In this document: in pieces, positions 8,184 through 17,522 of the stretch | Numbering within the stretch: position 1 is the first letter of the stretch | Layout: every line of letters starts with the position of its first letter | Made by a program: the position numbers and the translations under genes | Origin: Prevotella sp. UBA746 | Lineage (GTDB): Bacteria > Bacteroidota > Bacteroidia > Bacteroidales > Bacteroidaceae | Direction: 5' to 3' | Assembly (NCBI GenBank): GCA_002298545.1 | Contig: DBKQ01000041.1 | Span: 1 to 54,368 of the forward strand | DNA: 54,368 nt | The notes under the pieces: generated by a model | What the model saw: only the letters and a program-made list of their open reading frames with translations | The model's database searches: none | Told to the model about the DNA's origin: nothing

Positions 8184-9269
8184 ATGTTTGATTTCAAATT
8201 AGTAACAACATGGTTCGACGCTCTTCTCCGTCAGACTCTCGGTCTTGGAGATTTTCTGTCGATTCTTATCGAGTGCGTGCTGGTGGGTGTTCTGCTCCTT
8301 GTGGGCTATGCCGTTCTGGCAATTATCTTGATATTCATGGAGCGTAAGGTGTGTGCCTACTTCCAGTGCCGTCTTGGTCCGATGCGAGTTGGTCCATGGG
8401 GTATCTTTCAGGTGTTCGCCGATGTGCTCAAGATGCTCATCAAGGAAATCTTTGTTGTAGACAAAGCCGACAAGCTTCTTTACTTCATTGCTCCTTTCCT
8501 TGTTATCATCGCCTCTGTTGGCACATTCTCGTTCCTGCCTTGGAACAATGGTGCGGAAGTGCTCAACTTCAACGTGGGACTATTTCTTTTGACTGCCGTT
8601 TCAAGCATCGGTATCATCGGAATCTTCCTTGCAGGATGGGCAAGTAACAATAAGTATAGTGTTGTGTCTGCCATGCGTGGTGCAGTTCAGCTTATTTCTT
8701 ACGAGATGTCTCTCGGTCTCTGTTTGATTACAGCAGTAATACTTACAGGAACAATGCAGATTTCTGGTATCGTAGCAGAACAAACAGGTCCATGGAACTG
8801 GCTGATATTCAAAGGACACATACCTGCGATTATAGCTTTCCTTGTATTCCTCGTAGCTGGTAATGCCGAAGCAAACCGTGGTCCGTTCGACTTGGCAGAG
8901 GCAGAGAGTGAGCTTACTGCAGGATATCACACAGAGTATTCGGGTATGGGATTTGGCTTCTACTACTTGGCAGAATACCTTAACCTCTTTGTTGTTTCAG
9001 GTGTTGCCACTACAGTATTCCTTGGCGGTTGGGCACCGGTAAACATTGGTATTGATGGCTTCGACGCTGTGATGAACTATATCCCTGGCATCGTATGGTT
9101 CTTGGGCAAGACATTCGCAGTTGTTTGGCTGTTGATGTGGGTACGCTGGACCTTCCCTCGTCTTCGTATCGACCAGATTCTGAAACTCGAGTGGAAATAC
9201 CTCATGCCTCTATGTCTAATCAACCTCGTGCTCATGACAATCATCGTGGCATTTGGCTGGCACTTTTAA
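8184..9269 (+). CDS. nuoH: NADH-quinone oxidoreductase subunit H
   Basis: 361 residues, about eight to nine membrane helices. It has the ERKVCAYFQCRLGPMRVGPWG block near residue 53 and the EANRGPFDLAEAESELTAGYHTEYSG block near 230; both are signatures of NuoH, which anchors the peripheral arm and lines the quinone tunnel. The gene lies 33 nt after nuoCD. Confidence 0.96.
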   Translation: MFDFKLVTTWFDALLRQTLGLGDFLSILIECVLVGVLLLVGYAVLAIILIFMERKVCAYFQCRLGPMRVGPWGIFQVFADVLKMLIKEIFVVDKADKLLYFIAPFLVIIASVGTFSFLPWNNGAEVLNFNVGLFLLTAVSSIGIIGIFLAGWASNNKYSVVSAMRGAVQLISYEMSLGLCLITAVILTGTMQISGIVAEQTGPWNWLIFKGHIPAIIAFLVFLVAGNAEANRGPFDLAEAESELTAGYHTEYSGMGFGFYYLAEYLNLFVVSGVATTVFLGGWAPVNIGIDGFDAVMNYIPGIVWFLGKTFAVVWLLMWVRWTFPRLRIDQILKLEWKYLMPLCLINLVLMTIIVAFGWHF

Positions 9270-9290
9270 TTAAGGAGAACAATAAAAGAT

Positions 9291-9827
9291 ATGGAAGATA
9301 ACAAAAAATCATATTTTGGAGAAATCGGTTCAGCGATGAAGACTCTCGCTGTCGGAATGAAGACTACTCTCCAGGAGTATTTCACGCCGAAGAGCACAGA
9401 GCAGTATCCAGAGAACCGCAAGACGACTCTCCATGTGTCGGCACGCCACCGCGGTCGTCTCGTTTTCACTCGCGACGAGAACGACAACTACAAATGCGTG
9501 GGTTGCACACTGTGTGAGAAATCTTGTCCAAACGATACCATCAAGATTACTACCGAGATGGTTGAAGACCCTGAGACGGGAAAGAAAAAGCGTAAGTTGG
9601 TAGATTATCAGTATGACCTCGGCGACTGCATGTTCTGCGAGCTCTGTGTCAATGCCTGCAACTTCGGCGCTATTCATTTCACCAACGATTTCGAGAATGC
9701 TGTGTTTGACCGCAACAAACTCGTGCTTCATCTTGACAAGGAGGTTTATAAAGGTGGAAGTCTACCAAACCTCATTGATGGCGGAGCACCTCTGGAAATC
9801 GGAAAGTTTAACACCAAAACAAAATAG
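9291..9827 (+). CDS. nuoI: NADH-quinone oxidoreductase subunit I, ferredoxin type
   Basis: 178 residues with two 4Fe-4S motifs: CVGCTLCEKSCP near residue 68 and CMFCELCVNACNFGAI near 113, carrying clusters N6a and N6b. It relays electrons along the arm to NuoB. In this complex, lacking NuoEFG, NuoI is the likely entry zone for electrons from an outside donor such as ferredoxin; that is inference. The start at 9291 follows a GGAG-containing region. Confidence 0.95.
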   Translation: MEDNKKSYFGEIGSAMKTLAVGMKTTLQEYFTPKSTEQYPENRKTTLHVSARHRGRLVFTRDENDNYKCVGCTLCEKSCPNDTIKITTEMVEDPETGKKKRKLVDYQYDLGDCMFCELCVNACNFGAIHFTNDFENAVFDRNKLVLHLDKEVYKGGSLPNLIDGGAPLEIGKFNTKTK

Positions 9828-9842
9828 GAGGACTTTACAGAA

Positions 9843-10367
9843 ATGGCTAATATAGTAATGTTTAGCATTCTTGCCGTTGTCATCCTGGGCTCGGCAATTA
9901 TGTGTGTGGCAACAAAGCGTATTATGCGTGCAGCCACATTCCTGCTCTTCGTCCTCTTTGGCGTTGCAGGACTTTATTTCATCCTCGATTATACATTCCT
10001 TGGTGCAGCTCAGATCAGCATCTATGCCGGTGCCTTGACAATGATGTACATCTTTGCCATCCAGTTGGTAGGCAAACGTACTTTACAAGGTCTCGTTGAG
10101 CACGTGAAAGGCAGCAAGGCTGTTGGAGCAGCACTTGTAACATTGGCTGGTTTCCTTACTGTAGTACTCGTTCTGCTAAAGAACAATTTCTTGTTCAAAG
10201 CTTGTGAGATGGCAGACAAGGAAGTTCCGATGGACGTTATAGGCAAAGCCCTCGTTGGCAGCGACAAATATCAGTATGTCTTGCCTTTTGAGTTCATCTC
10301 AGTGTTCCTTTTGGCTTGTATTATCGGCGGTATTGTTGTAGCACGTAAAGAAAAGGAGGATAAGTAA
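9843..10367 (+). CDS. nuoJ: NADH-quinone oxidoreductase subunit J
   Basis: 174 residues with five predicted membrane helices, including the conserved YAGALTMMYIFAIQLVG segment near residue 60, the helix 3 region important for coupling in complex I. It follows nuoI by 15 nt. Confidence 0.94.
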   Translation: MANIVMFSILAVVILGSAIMCVATKRIMRAATFLLFVLFGVAGLYFILDYTFLGAAQISIYAGALTMMYIFAIQLVGKRTLQGLVEHVKGSKAVGAALVTLAGFLTVVLVLLKNNFLFKACEMADKEVPMDVIGKALVGSDKYQYVLPFEFISVFLLACIIGGIVVARKEKEDK

Positions 10368-10368
10368 T

Positions 10369-10677
10369 ATGGTACCAGTAGAATGTTATTTCGTGCTTAG
10401 TGCACTTTTATTCTTCATCGGCGTATACGGTTTTGTTACTCGCCGAAATCTGATAGCTATGCTTATCTCCGTTGAGCTTGTACTCAATGCAGTGGACATC
10501 AACTTTGCGGCTTTTAACCGTCTGTTATTCCCTGCCGAGTTCGAGGGATTCTTCATGACCCTCTTCTCTATGGGCGTGAGTGCAGCCGAGAGTGCCGTAG
10601 CTATCGCTATTGTTATTAATGTTTACCGTAATTTCCACAGCGATCAGGTGAACAGTATTGAAAATATGAAATATTAA
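10369..10677 (+). CDS. nuoK: NADH-quinone oxidoreductase subunit K
   Basis: 102 residues, three membrane helices, the family's usual size. Contains the helix 2 glutamate in ISVELVLNAVDINF and a second Glu in SAAESAVAIAI, both conserved in proton transfer. It starts one nucleotide after the nuoJ stop codon. Confidence 0.95.
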   Translation: MVPVECYFVLSALLFFIGVYGFVTRRNLIAMLISVELVLNAVDINFAAFNRLLFPAEFEGFFMTLFSMGVSAAESAVAIAIVINVYRNFHSDQVNSIENMKY

Positions 10678-10683
10678 TAAGTT

Positions 10684-12699
10684 ATGGATTATACATATTC
10701 ATTGTTGATACTTCTCTTGCCATTGCTGAGTTTTCTCGTCATTGGCTTGCCCGATTTTGCGGGAAACAAGTATGCATGGTCGCATAAAACAGCCGGACTT
10801 ATCGGAACCTGTTCCATCGGACTGGTTACTGTGTTGAGCTACATCACAGCATTCCAATACTTTACAGCCCCACGTTTGGCTGACGGAACATTTGCGACAA
10901 TTGTACCATACAACATGACATGGTTGCCACTCGGTAATCTTCACTTCGACCTTGGAATCTTGCTTGATCCAATCTCGGTGATGATGCTGATAGTAATCTC
11001 TACCGTCAGTTTTATGGTGCATATCTATTCATTTGGCTATATGCACGGTGAGAAGGGATTCCAGCGCTACTACGCTTTTCTGTCTCTCTTCACCATGTCA
11101 ATGCTCGGACTTGTACTTGCCACAAACATCTTCCAGATGTACATGTTCTGGGAGCTTGTAGGTGTCAGCTCTTATCTGCTCATCGGCTTCTACTATGGAA
11201 TGCATGCTGCCGTTCACGCCAGCAAGAAAGCATTCATCGTTACCCGTTTCGCAGATATGTTCTTCCTCATCGGTATCTTGATTTTCGGTTACTATACAGG
11301 AAGCTACAATTTCTCATTTACAGGAACAGAAATAACCTATGGTGCAGGAGCACAGGTATTCTCAGCTGTTGATCCAGCCCGTGCTGTTGCAGCAGGTGGT
11401 TTCATCTTGCCAACAGCCCTTGTACTGATGTTTATCGGTGGTGCCGGTAAGTCTGCAATGTTCCCGCTCCACATCTGGTTGCCAGATGCCATGGAGGGTC
11501 CAACCCCTGTATCAGCGCTTATCCATGCCGCTACGATGGTCGTAGCCGGAGTGGTACAGATTGCACGTCTGTTCCCTATTTGGATTGAGTATGCACCACA
11601 GGCAATGGAAGTTGTTGTATATGTTGGTGCATTCACCGCATTCTATGCTGCAGCTGTGGCATGTGCCCAGAGCGACATCAAGCGTGTGCTCGCCTTCTCA
11701 ACAATCTCTCAGATTGCATTTATGATGGTAGCACTCGGTGTTTGTCTGCCTGGTCACCACGGAGCAGTTCTCGACAACCACGCTCAGCTCGGTTATATGG
11801 CATCTTTGTTCCACCTTTTCACCCACGCCATGTTCAAGGCCTGCCTGTTCCTTGGTGCCGGTTGTATCATCCACGCCGTACATTCCAACGAGATGTCGGC
11901 AATGGGAGGACTGAAGAAGTATATGCCAATCACCCATGCAACATTCCTAATTTCATGCCTTGCAATTGCTGGTATTCCGTTCTTCTCAGGCTTCAGCTCT
12001 AAGGATGAGATTATCACTGCATGTTTTGAGCATTCAGCATTTATAGGATGGTGGATGACTGGCGTAGCAGCAATGACAGCATTCTATATGTTCCGCTTAT
12101 ACTATGGTATATTCTGGGGAACAGAGAATAAAGAACTTCATGCTGAGCATACTCCTCACGAGGCTCCGGCAACAATGACCTTCCCGCTCATTTTCTTGAG
12201 CATTGTTACTGTTGGTGTCGGTATCTTCACAACACTTGGTGGATTCCTCGATTGGAATTGGACAAGCTTTGGTGAGATTGTTAGCGCTGCAGGAACAGCC
12301 TATACTGTTCACTTTGATCCGCAGGTGGCTGCAACCTCTACAGTTATCGCAATAATCTCTATTGCCCTTGCCACCTATATATATAAAGGTGAGAAGCAGC
12401 CTATTGCCGATAAGTTGTATGCAACATTCCCACGTCTGCACCGTTGGGCTTACAAGCGTTTCTATATGGACGAGGTATATATGTTCGTAACACATAAGAT
12501 TTTGTTCCGTTTCGTTTCTAAGCCTGTACAGTGGATTGATGAGCACATCATCAATGGTCTTATCGACTTCACGGCATGGGGTGCAAACGAGGCTGGCGAA
12601 ACTCTTCGTCCATGGCAGAGCGGTGATGTTCGCCAGTATGCCGTATGGTTCCTCACAGGTACAGTAGCATTAACATTAGTATTACTTAGCATTTTATAA
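10684..12699 (+). CDS. nuoL: NADH-quinone oxidoreductase subunit L
   Basis: 671 residues, antiporter-like proton-pumping subunit at the far end of the membrane arm. It has the FWELVGVSSYLLIGFYY motif near 155, GKSAMFPLHIWLPDAMEGPTPVSALIHAATMV near 255, and the long C-terminal extension expected to form the lateral helix. Six nucleotides separate it from nuoK. Confidence 0.96.
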   Translation: MDYTYSLLILLLPLLSFLVIGLPDFAGNKYAWSHKTAGLIGTCSIGLVTVLSYITAFQYFTAPRLADGTFATIVPYNMTWLPLGNLHFDLGILLDPISVMMLIVISTVSFMVHIYSFGYMHGEKGFQRYYAFLSLFTMSMLGLVLATNIFQMYMFWELVGVSSYLLIGFYYGMHAAVHASKKAFIVTRFADMFFLIGILIFGYYTGSYNFSFTGTEITYGAGAQVFSAVDPARAVAAGGFILPTALVLMFIGGAGKSAMFPLHIWLPDAMEGPTPVSALIHAATMVVAGVVQIARLFPIWIEYAPQAMEVVVYVGAFTAFYAAAVACAQSDIKRVLAFSTISQIAFMMVALGVCLPGHHGAVLDNHAQLGYMASLFHLFTHAMFKACLFLGAGCIIHAVHSNEMSAMGGLKKYMPITHATFLISCLAIAGIPFFSGFSSKDEIITACFEHSAFIGWWMTGVAAMTAFYMFRLYYGIFWGTENKELHAEHTPHEAPATMTFPLIFLSIVTVGVGIFTTLGGFLDWNWTSFGEIVSAAGTAYTVHFDPQVAATSTVIAIISIALATYIYKGEKQPIADKLYATFPRLHRWAYKRFYMDEVYMFVTHKILFRFVSKPVQWIDEHIINGLIDFTAWGANEAGETLRPWQSGDVRQYAVWFLTGTVALTLVLLSIL

Positions 12700-12705
12700 C
12701 GAGAT

Positions 12706-14193
12706 ATGAGTATATTAAGTGTATTCGTAGTAATTCCAGTATTGATGCTGCTCGGCCTTTGGGCTGCCCGCGACGTCAAACAGGTACGTACAGTGATGGT
12801 CATCGGATCATCCTGTCTGCTGGCAATGTCAATTTGGTTGACATTCCATTTCATCGGGGAGCGTGCTGCAGGAAACACTGAGGAGATGATTCTTCAGGCA
12901 TCCACAGTATGGTTTGCCCCTCTTCACATCAGCTATGCTGTCGGTGTCGACGGCATCTCTGTTGTCATGCTTCTTCTTTCAAGTATCATTGTGTTCACCG
13001 GAACATTTGCCTCTTGGAAGTTACAGCCACTAACAAAAGAGTTTTTCATGTGGTTCACTCTGCTTTCTACCGGAGTATACGGTTTCTTCATCAGCATAGA
13101 CCTCTTCACGATGTTCATGTTCTATGAGGTTGCCCTTATCCCTATGTACCTTCTTATCGGCTACTGGGGTTCCGGAAAGAAAGAGTATGCCGCAATGAAA
13201 CTTACCCTTATGCTTATGGGAGGATCAGCTCTCATCATCCTTGGTCTCGTAGGTATCTACTTCTTCAACGGAGCATCTACGATGAACATCCTTGAGATTG
13301 CCCACAACAACCATATTCCAGTAATGGTACAGAACTATCTGTTCCCATTCGTGTTTATCGGTTTCGGTGTGCTTGGAGCTTTGTTCCCATTCCATACATG
13401 GTCTCCAATCGGTCACGGTTGCGCCCCTACCTCTGTGTCAATGCTCCACGCTGGTGTATTGATGAAGCTTGGTGGTTACGGTTGCTTCCGTATCGCAATG
13501 TTCCTGTTGCCTCACGCAGCACAGAACTTGGCTTGGATATTCCTTATCCTCACCACAATCTCAGTTGTCTACGGAGCATTCTCGGCTTGCGTTCAGACCG
13601 ACTTGAAGTTCATCAATGCATATTCATCAGTTTCCCACTGTGGTTTGGTGCTCTTCGCTCTGTTGATGATGACAAAGGTATCTTGTACAGGTGCCATTCT
13701 GCAGATGCTTTCCCACGGACTTATGACGGCTCTCTTCTTTGCCCTCATCGGTATGATTTACGGTCGTACTCACACTCGTGACATCCGCAAATTGGGTGGA
13801 TTGATGAAGATTATGCCGTTCCTCTCTGTAGGTTATGTAATTGCCGGTCTTGCCAACCTCGGTTTGCCAGGTTTCTCTGGTTTCATTGCCGAGATGACAA
13901 TCTTCAACGGTTCGTTTGAGAATCCGGACATGTTCCACCGTTGCTGTACGATAATCGCCATCACATCAATCGTTGTGACAGCTGTTTATATTCTGCGTAC
14001 GGTTGGCTTCATCCTCTTCGAGAAGGTTAAGGACGAGCACTACCTCACTCTTACCGATGCTACATGGGACGAGCGCTTCGCTGTTTGCTGCCTCATCTTC
14101 TGTGTGGCAGGTCTTGGTTCTTTCCCACTTTGGGCAAGCAATGCCATCAGCGATGCCGTTGGACCAATCCTCAATGTTGTAACAAATTTCTAA
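12706..14193 (+). CDS. nuoM: NADH-quinone oxidoreductase subunit M
   Basis: 495 residues, about fourteen membrane helices, second antiporter-like subunit. Carries FMFYEVALIPMYLLIGYWG near 140 and FPFHTWSPIGHGCAPTSVSM near 228, as in NuoM. Six nucleotides after nuoL. Confidence 0.96.
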   Translation: MSILSVFVVIPVLMLLGLWAARDVKQVRTVMVIGSSCLLAMSIWLTFHFIGERAAGNTEEMILQASTVWFAPLHISYAVGVDGISVVMLLLSSIIVFTGTFASWKLQPLTKEFFMWFTLLSTGVYGFFISIDLFTMFMFYEVALIPMYLLIGYWGSGKKEYAAMKLTLMLMGGSALIILGLVGIYFFNGASTMNILEIAHNNHIPVMVQNYLFPFVFIGFGVLGALFPFHTWSPIGHGCAPTSVSMLHAGVLMKLGGYGCFRIAMFLLPHAAQNLAWIFLILTTISVVYGAFSACVQTDLKFINAYSSVSHCGLVLFALLMMTKVSCTGAILQMLSHGLMTALFFALIGMIYGRTHTRDIRKLGGLMKIMPFLSVGYVIAGLANLGLPGFSGFIAEMTIFNGSFENPDMFHRCCTIIAITSIVVTAVYILRTVGFILFEKVKDEHYLTLTDATWDERFAVCCLIFCVAGLGSFPLWASNAISDAVGPILNVVTNF

Positions 14194-14208
14194 TCAGTAG
14201 GACAAGAT

Positions 14209-15639
14209 ATGGATTATAGTCAGTTTTTTAATATGATTCCAGAGGCTGGACTTATCGCAGCCCTGGTAATAGTATTCCTCGCCGATCTCATTTTGAAGGG
14301 CGAGAAGAAACACTCTGTGTTGAGCCTGCTGACAGGTGCTTTGTTGGTTTGCCAGATTGCAGTATGCTTCTTTGCCGAACCAGCACAGGCATTCGGAGGA
14401 ATGTATGAATCAACTCCGGCAGCCAACGTAATGAAGATTATCCTCACTGCCGGTACGTTTATCGTACTCGTAATGTCGCAGTCGTGGGTTGAGCGCAAGA
14501 ATGTCCTCAACAAGGAAGGCGAGTTCTATGAACTTCTAATCAGCACTCTGCTCGGTATGTATATGATGATTTCATCAGGACACTTCATGATGTTCTTCCT
14601 CGGACTGGAAATGGCTTCCGTGCCAATGGCATGTCTCGTTGCTTTCGACAAGTTCAAGAAGAATTCTGCTGAGGGTGCTGCCAAGTTTATTCTTACTGCA
14701 ACATTCTCAAGCGGTGTTATGCTCTATGGTATCAGCTTTATCTATGGTGCTGTAGGCACTCTCTATTTCGGAGATGTTGCTGCTCAGATCAGCACTTCTC
14801 CGCTGACAATCATGGGACTGGTATTCTTCTTCAGCGGACTCGGTTTCAAGATTTCTCTTGTACCGTTCCACTTCTGGACTGCCGACACCTATCAGGGAGC
14901 CCCGACAGCCGTTACCGGTTACTTGAGCGTTGTCTCTAAGGGAGCAGCAGCTTTCGCCTTGATGACTATCTTGATGAAGGTGTTTGCACCGATGGTAGAG
15001 TATTGGGAGTATCTGATGTACATCGTCATTCTCTTGACCATTACAGTTGCCAACCTCTTCGCTCTTCGCCAGAAGGAGCTCAAGAGATTCATGGCATTCA
15101 GTTCTATATCACAGGCTGGATATATCATGCTTGCAGCTATCGGCAACAGTGCTATGGGCTTAACAGCTTTGATGTACTACGTACTTATCTATGTTGCAGC
15201 CAACATGGCTGTCTTCACAGTTATCAACGTTGTTGAGACACGTGGCAACGGAACAACAAAGATGAGCTGCTACGATGGTTTCTATGAGACCAATCCTAAG
15301 CTCTCGTTCCTGTTGACCTTGGCATTGTTCTCACTTGCCGGAATTCCTCCTTTCGCAGGAATGTTCTGTAAGTTCTTCGTATTCATGGCAGCAGCCGAGG
15401 GTGGTTCAACTCTTGCATACGCAGTGGTATTCATCGCTCTGTTGAACACCGTACCGTCACTTTACTACTACTTGAAGATTGTGAAGTGCATGTACATCAA
15501 CAAGACAGAAACTCCTCTGCCAACATTCAAGAGCGACTGCGCTACACGCCTTGCCCTTGCTCTCTGTACTGCAGGTGTTCTCCTCTTCGGAATTTGCAGC
15601 TGCATCTACGACTGGCTGGCTCAGGCAGCTGGAATGTAA
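14209..15639 (+). CDS. nuoN: NADH-quinone oxidoreductase subunit N
   Basis: 476 residues, third antiporter-like subunit, with LGLEMASVPMACLVAF near 126 and FKISLVPFHFWTADTYQGAPT near 215. Last gene of the operon; a strong terminator follows within 25 nt. No nuoE, nuoF or nuoG is present at either end of the operon. Confidence 0.95.
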   Translation: MDYSQFFNMIPEAGLIAALVIVFLADLILKGEKKHSVLSLLTGALLVCQIAVCFFAEPAQAFGGMYESTPAANVMKIILTAGTFIVLVMSQSWVERKNVLNKEGEFYELLISTLLGMYMMISSGHFMMFFLGLEMASVPMACLVAFDKFKKNSAEGAAKFILTATFSSGVMLYGISFIYGAVGTLYFGDVAAQISTSPLTIMGLVFFFSGLGFKISLVPFHFWTADTYQGAPTAVTGYLSVVSKGAAAFALMTILMKVFAPMVEYWEYLMYIVILLTITVANLFALRQKELKRFMAFSSISQAGYIMLAAIGNSAMGLTALMYYVLIYVAANMAVFTVINVVETRGNGTTKMSCYDGFYETNPKLSFLLTLALFSLAGIPPFAGMFCKFFVFMAAAEGGSTLAYAVVFIALLNTVPSLYYYLKIVKCMYINKTETPLPTFKSDCATRLALALCTAGVLLFGICSCIYDWLAQAAGM

Positions 15640-15662
15640 AAGCATACGAACATCTTAGATAT

Positions 15663-15697
15663 AAAAAGCCCGGGTTCAAATTGAATCCGGGCTTTTT
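15663..15697 (+). terminator. Terminator of the nuo operon
   Basis: A-rich 5' flank, then AGCCCGG...CCGGGCT stem closing on a short loop, then a T-tract. The symmetry (A run before, T run after) lets it work in both directions. Confidence 0.9.
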
Positions 15698-15729
15698 ATA
15701 TAATGGAATCGGCTCACTATATTCAAAAG

Positions 15730-15768
15730 AAAAGGCTCGAATGCATCCAAATCATCCGAGCCCATTTT
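15730..15768 (-). terminator. Terminator of the minus-strand accessory operon
   Basis: GGCTCG at 15734-15739 pairs with CGAGCC at 15757-15762. On the minus strand it is followed by TTTTCTTTTG, and on the plus strand by a run of T, so it may also back up the nuo terminator. It lies just after the stop codon of the HD-domain gene. Confidence 0.7.
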
Positions 15769-15783
15769 TTACTTCACTTAAAG

Positions 15784-16248
15784 CTAAACTAATGCCTCAA
15801 ACGCCTTAAGCGCCCTCATACATTTATCCACCTGTTTCGAGAAGCCATATACAGAAGCGCGCTTTGAATTATGCATCAAATCATTATGCTTCACATTAAT
15901 CGCAGTCTTATTGCCACTGTCTAAAATAGCCTTCACATAATCATCATAAGGAACATTTTTATCATGAGTTAAAATTTTAACGCAAGCAACGACGTCTTTG
16001 TCTACTCCATCCTTCAACAATTCGTCTGTCGTAACATCCGTATCCTCAACCGTATCATGAAGGAAACCTACACAGACCTCTTCAGGTGTGTTCCCCATTT
16101 CCCCAACAGTCATAGGATGAAGAATTACAGGCAGTCCCACTTTATCCAACTGTCCGTGATGCGCCTTTACGGCAATGTTCAAGCACAATTCAATCTGCTC
16201 TGCCCAATAAGCAGAGCAATGAAAATCCTTATTCAAAATTTCTTCCAT
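15784..16248 (-). CDS. HD-domain protein resembling small alarmone hydrolases
   Basis: 154 residues, a single HD domain. His residues at about 35 and 43 (KAHHGQ and ILHP), FLHDTVEDTD near 66 and KHNDLMHNS near 119 match the order of metal and catalytic motifs of the RelA/SpoT hydrolase domain and of Mesh1-type small alarmone hydrolases (HD, ED, and the K-x-x-D-L-x-H-N block). No synthetase or TGS domain is present. It may hydrolyse (p)ppGpp or a related nucleotide; this is inferred from motifs. It starts 44 nt after the stop of the GIY-YIG gene on the same strand, so it could be the last gene of the defence-like operon. It could equally be an independent housekeeping hydrolase. Confidence 0.7.
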   Translation of the reverse strand: MEEILNKDFHCSAYWAEQIELCLNIAVKAHHGQLDKVGLPVILHPMTVGEMGNTPEEVCVGFLHDTVEDTDVTTDELLKDGVDKDVVACVKILTHDKNVPYDDYVKAILDSGNKTAINVKHNDLMHNSKRASVYGFSKQVDKCMRALKAFEALV

Positions 16249-16292
16249 ACCTTATATAATTATATGTTAGAATTATAGTTAATTTGATGTAT

Positions 16293-17516
16293 TTAATCCC
16301 CTCTAATCACCTCAAGCACATCCCCCAACTGATAAGTAATAATACCATCAGCAAAAGATGTATCCAACACCTTCACAACTGCAGACATACAGTTCGCACG
16401 ATTGCCGGCACGTAACCTCAACACGTCAAAGCGACGTAAATAACGTTTACCGTCAGCCTCATCAATATACGTATACTTGTTGAGTGTAGTTTGCTTAAGC
16501 TCACAACATTCCACTTTTGTTTCACCGGAAGCAATAAGTTCAAAATTCCTTTTGTCAACATTCAGCGTCAATACCTTCATACCCGACAAATCAAGCTTCG
16601 AAGGTCTCTCTTTCACATTCTGCTCCAGACATTGCAATTGTCTGTTATAAGAATAAGAAACGATACTGCCGTCCATAATCCTCTGAATAACACAGTCTAT
16701 AATTTCAAGAGGAACTTGATACCATTCCGTAGCCTCATGAATAATGCCCATATCGTCAGTCACCTTAAAGCGAAAATTCACTTTCTTCAAGACCTGATGA
16801 ATCAGGTCCTCAAACTTATGAGAGTGCATGTTAACAATTTTATAGCTGCCAACAATCTCCACCGGAGCCATAAGATAAGTAGGCTCATGCTCTGCATTCG
16901 CCACACGCTCCTCCACCCTATTCGTGGAGAAACCAATCTTATACAAATCCTTTATATTCCGTATCTCGGGCTTATCAGAAAGAGAACGCAACACATAGAC
17001 ATATCCCGTTACTTTATCCTCAACCTTCACATCATCCTGACTGAAAAATTTAGAATCTGTTTCTTCCTGTGTTTCCGTTATAGCATAACCATCACCTACA
17101 ACATTTTTACGAAGCGTTTGTAGAAGGATATCCGATTCCGTACCATTCTCATAAATACATCTTGTTCTGCCGTCAAGAGAACCATTTGAACCTTTCACTT
17201 TCTCGAACACACGAGCCAGATAAACCATCTGACCATCTACAATATAGAAATGCCCTTCCATAATGTTGGTAGTCTTACTGATACGTTTCAGTTGGCGACG
17301 CCCAGTTTTCAAATCATTATGCACTTTAAGGAAAAGAGCTTCAAACTGCGGGAAATCATCACATACATTCCTTTTAGCCACATAATCAGGCGAAACCTTA
17401 TGCGTCTCCATAGCAACTTTCATATCAGACGGTATATCGAAAAGCTTTGCCTCCCGATACGACACATCCATCAATGGGTCGCTAAATACATCCTCTAATT
17501 CCTTATCAATATCCAT
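16293..17516 (-). CDS. GIY-YIG nuclease (T5orf172 type) with C-terminal ASCH-like domain
   Basis: 407 residues. The N-terminal 25 residues contain an ELEDVFSDPL element. Residues about 170-275 form a GIY-YIG domain of the T5orf172/MUG113 kind: GYVYVL, LYKIG about 20 residues later, an Arg in NRVEERV, the catalytic-type Glu in HKFEDLIH (about 233) and EWYQVPLEII. Residues about 313-405 read as an ASCH/PUA-like domain: KVLTLNVDKRNFELIASGE, then a hydrophilic insert, FDVLRLRAG and ITYQLGDVLEV. The protein is expected to cut DNA, with the ASCH part possibly recognising nucleic acid or modified bases. It follows the small protein by 6 nt in an operon with helicase and methyltransferase, where it would supply nuclease activity. 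The GIY-YIG call is firm; ASCH is a reading from pattern. Confidence 0.8.
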   Translation of the reverse strand: MDIDKELEDVFSDPLMDVSYREAKLFDIPSDMKVAMETHKVSPDYVAKRNVCDDFPQFEALFLKVHNDLKTGRRQLKRISKTTNIMEGHFYIVDGQMVYLARVFEKVKGSNGSLDGRTRCIYENGTESDILLQTLRKNVVGDGYAITETQEETDSKFFSQDDVKVEDKVTGYVYVLRSLSDKPEIRNIKDLYKIGFSTNRVEERVANAEHEPTYLMAPVEIVGSYKIVNMHSHKFEDLIHQVLKKVNFRFKVTDDMGIIHEATEWYQVPLEIIDCVIQRIMDGSIVSYSYNRQLQCLEQNVKERPSKLDLSGMKVLTLNVDKRNFELIASGETKVECCELKQTTLNKYTYIDEADGKRYLRRFDVLRLRAGNRANCMSAVVKVLDTSFADGIITYQLGDVLEVIRGD

Positions 17517-17522
17517 AGCTCA

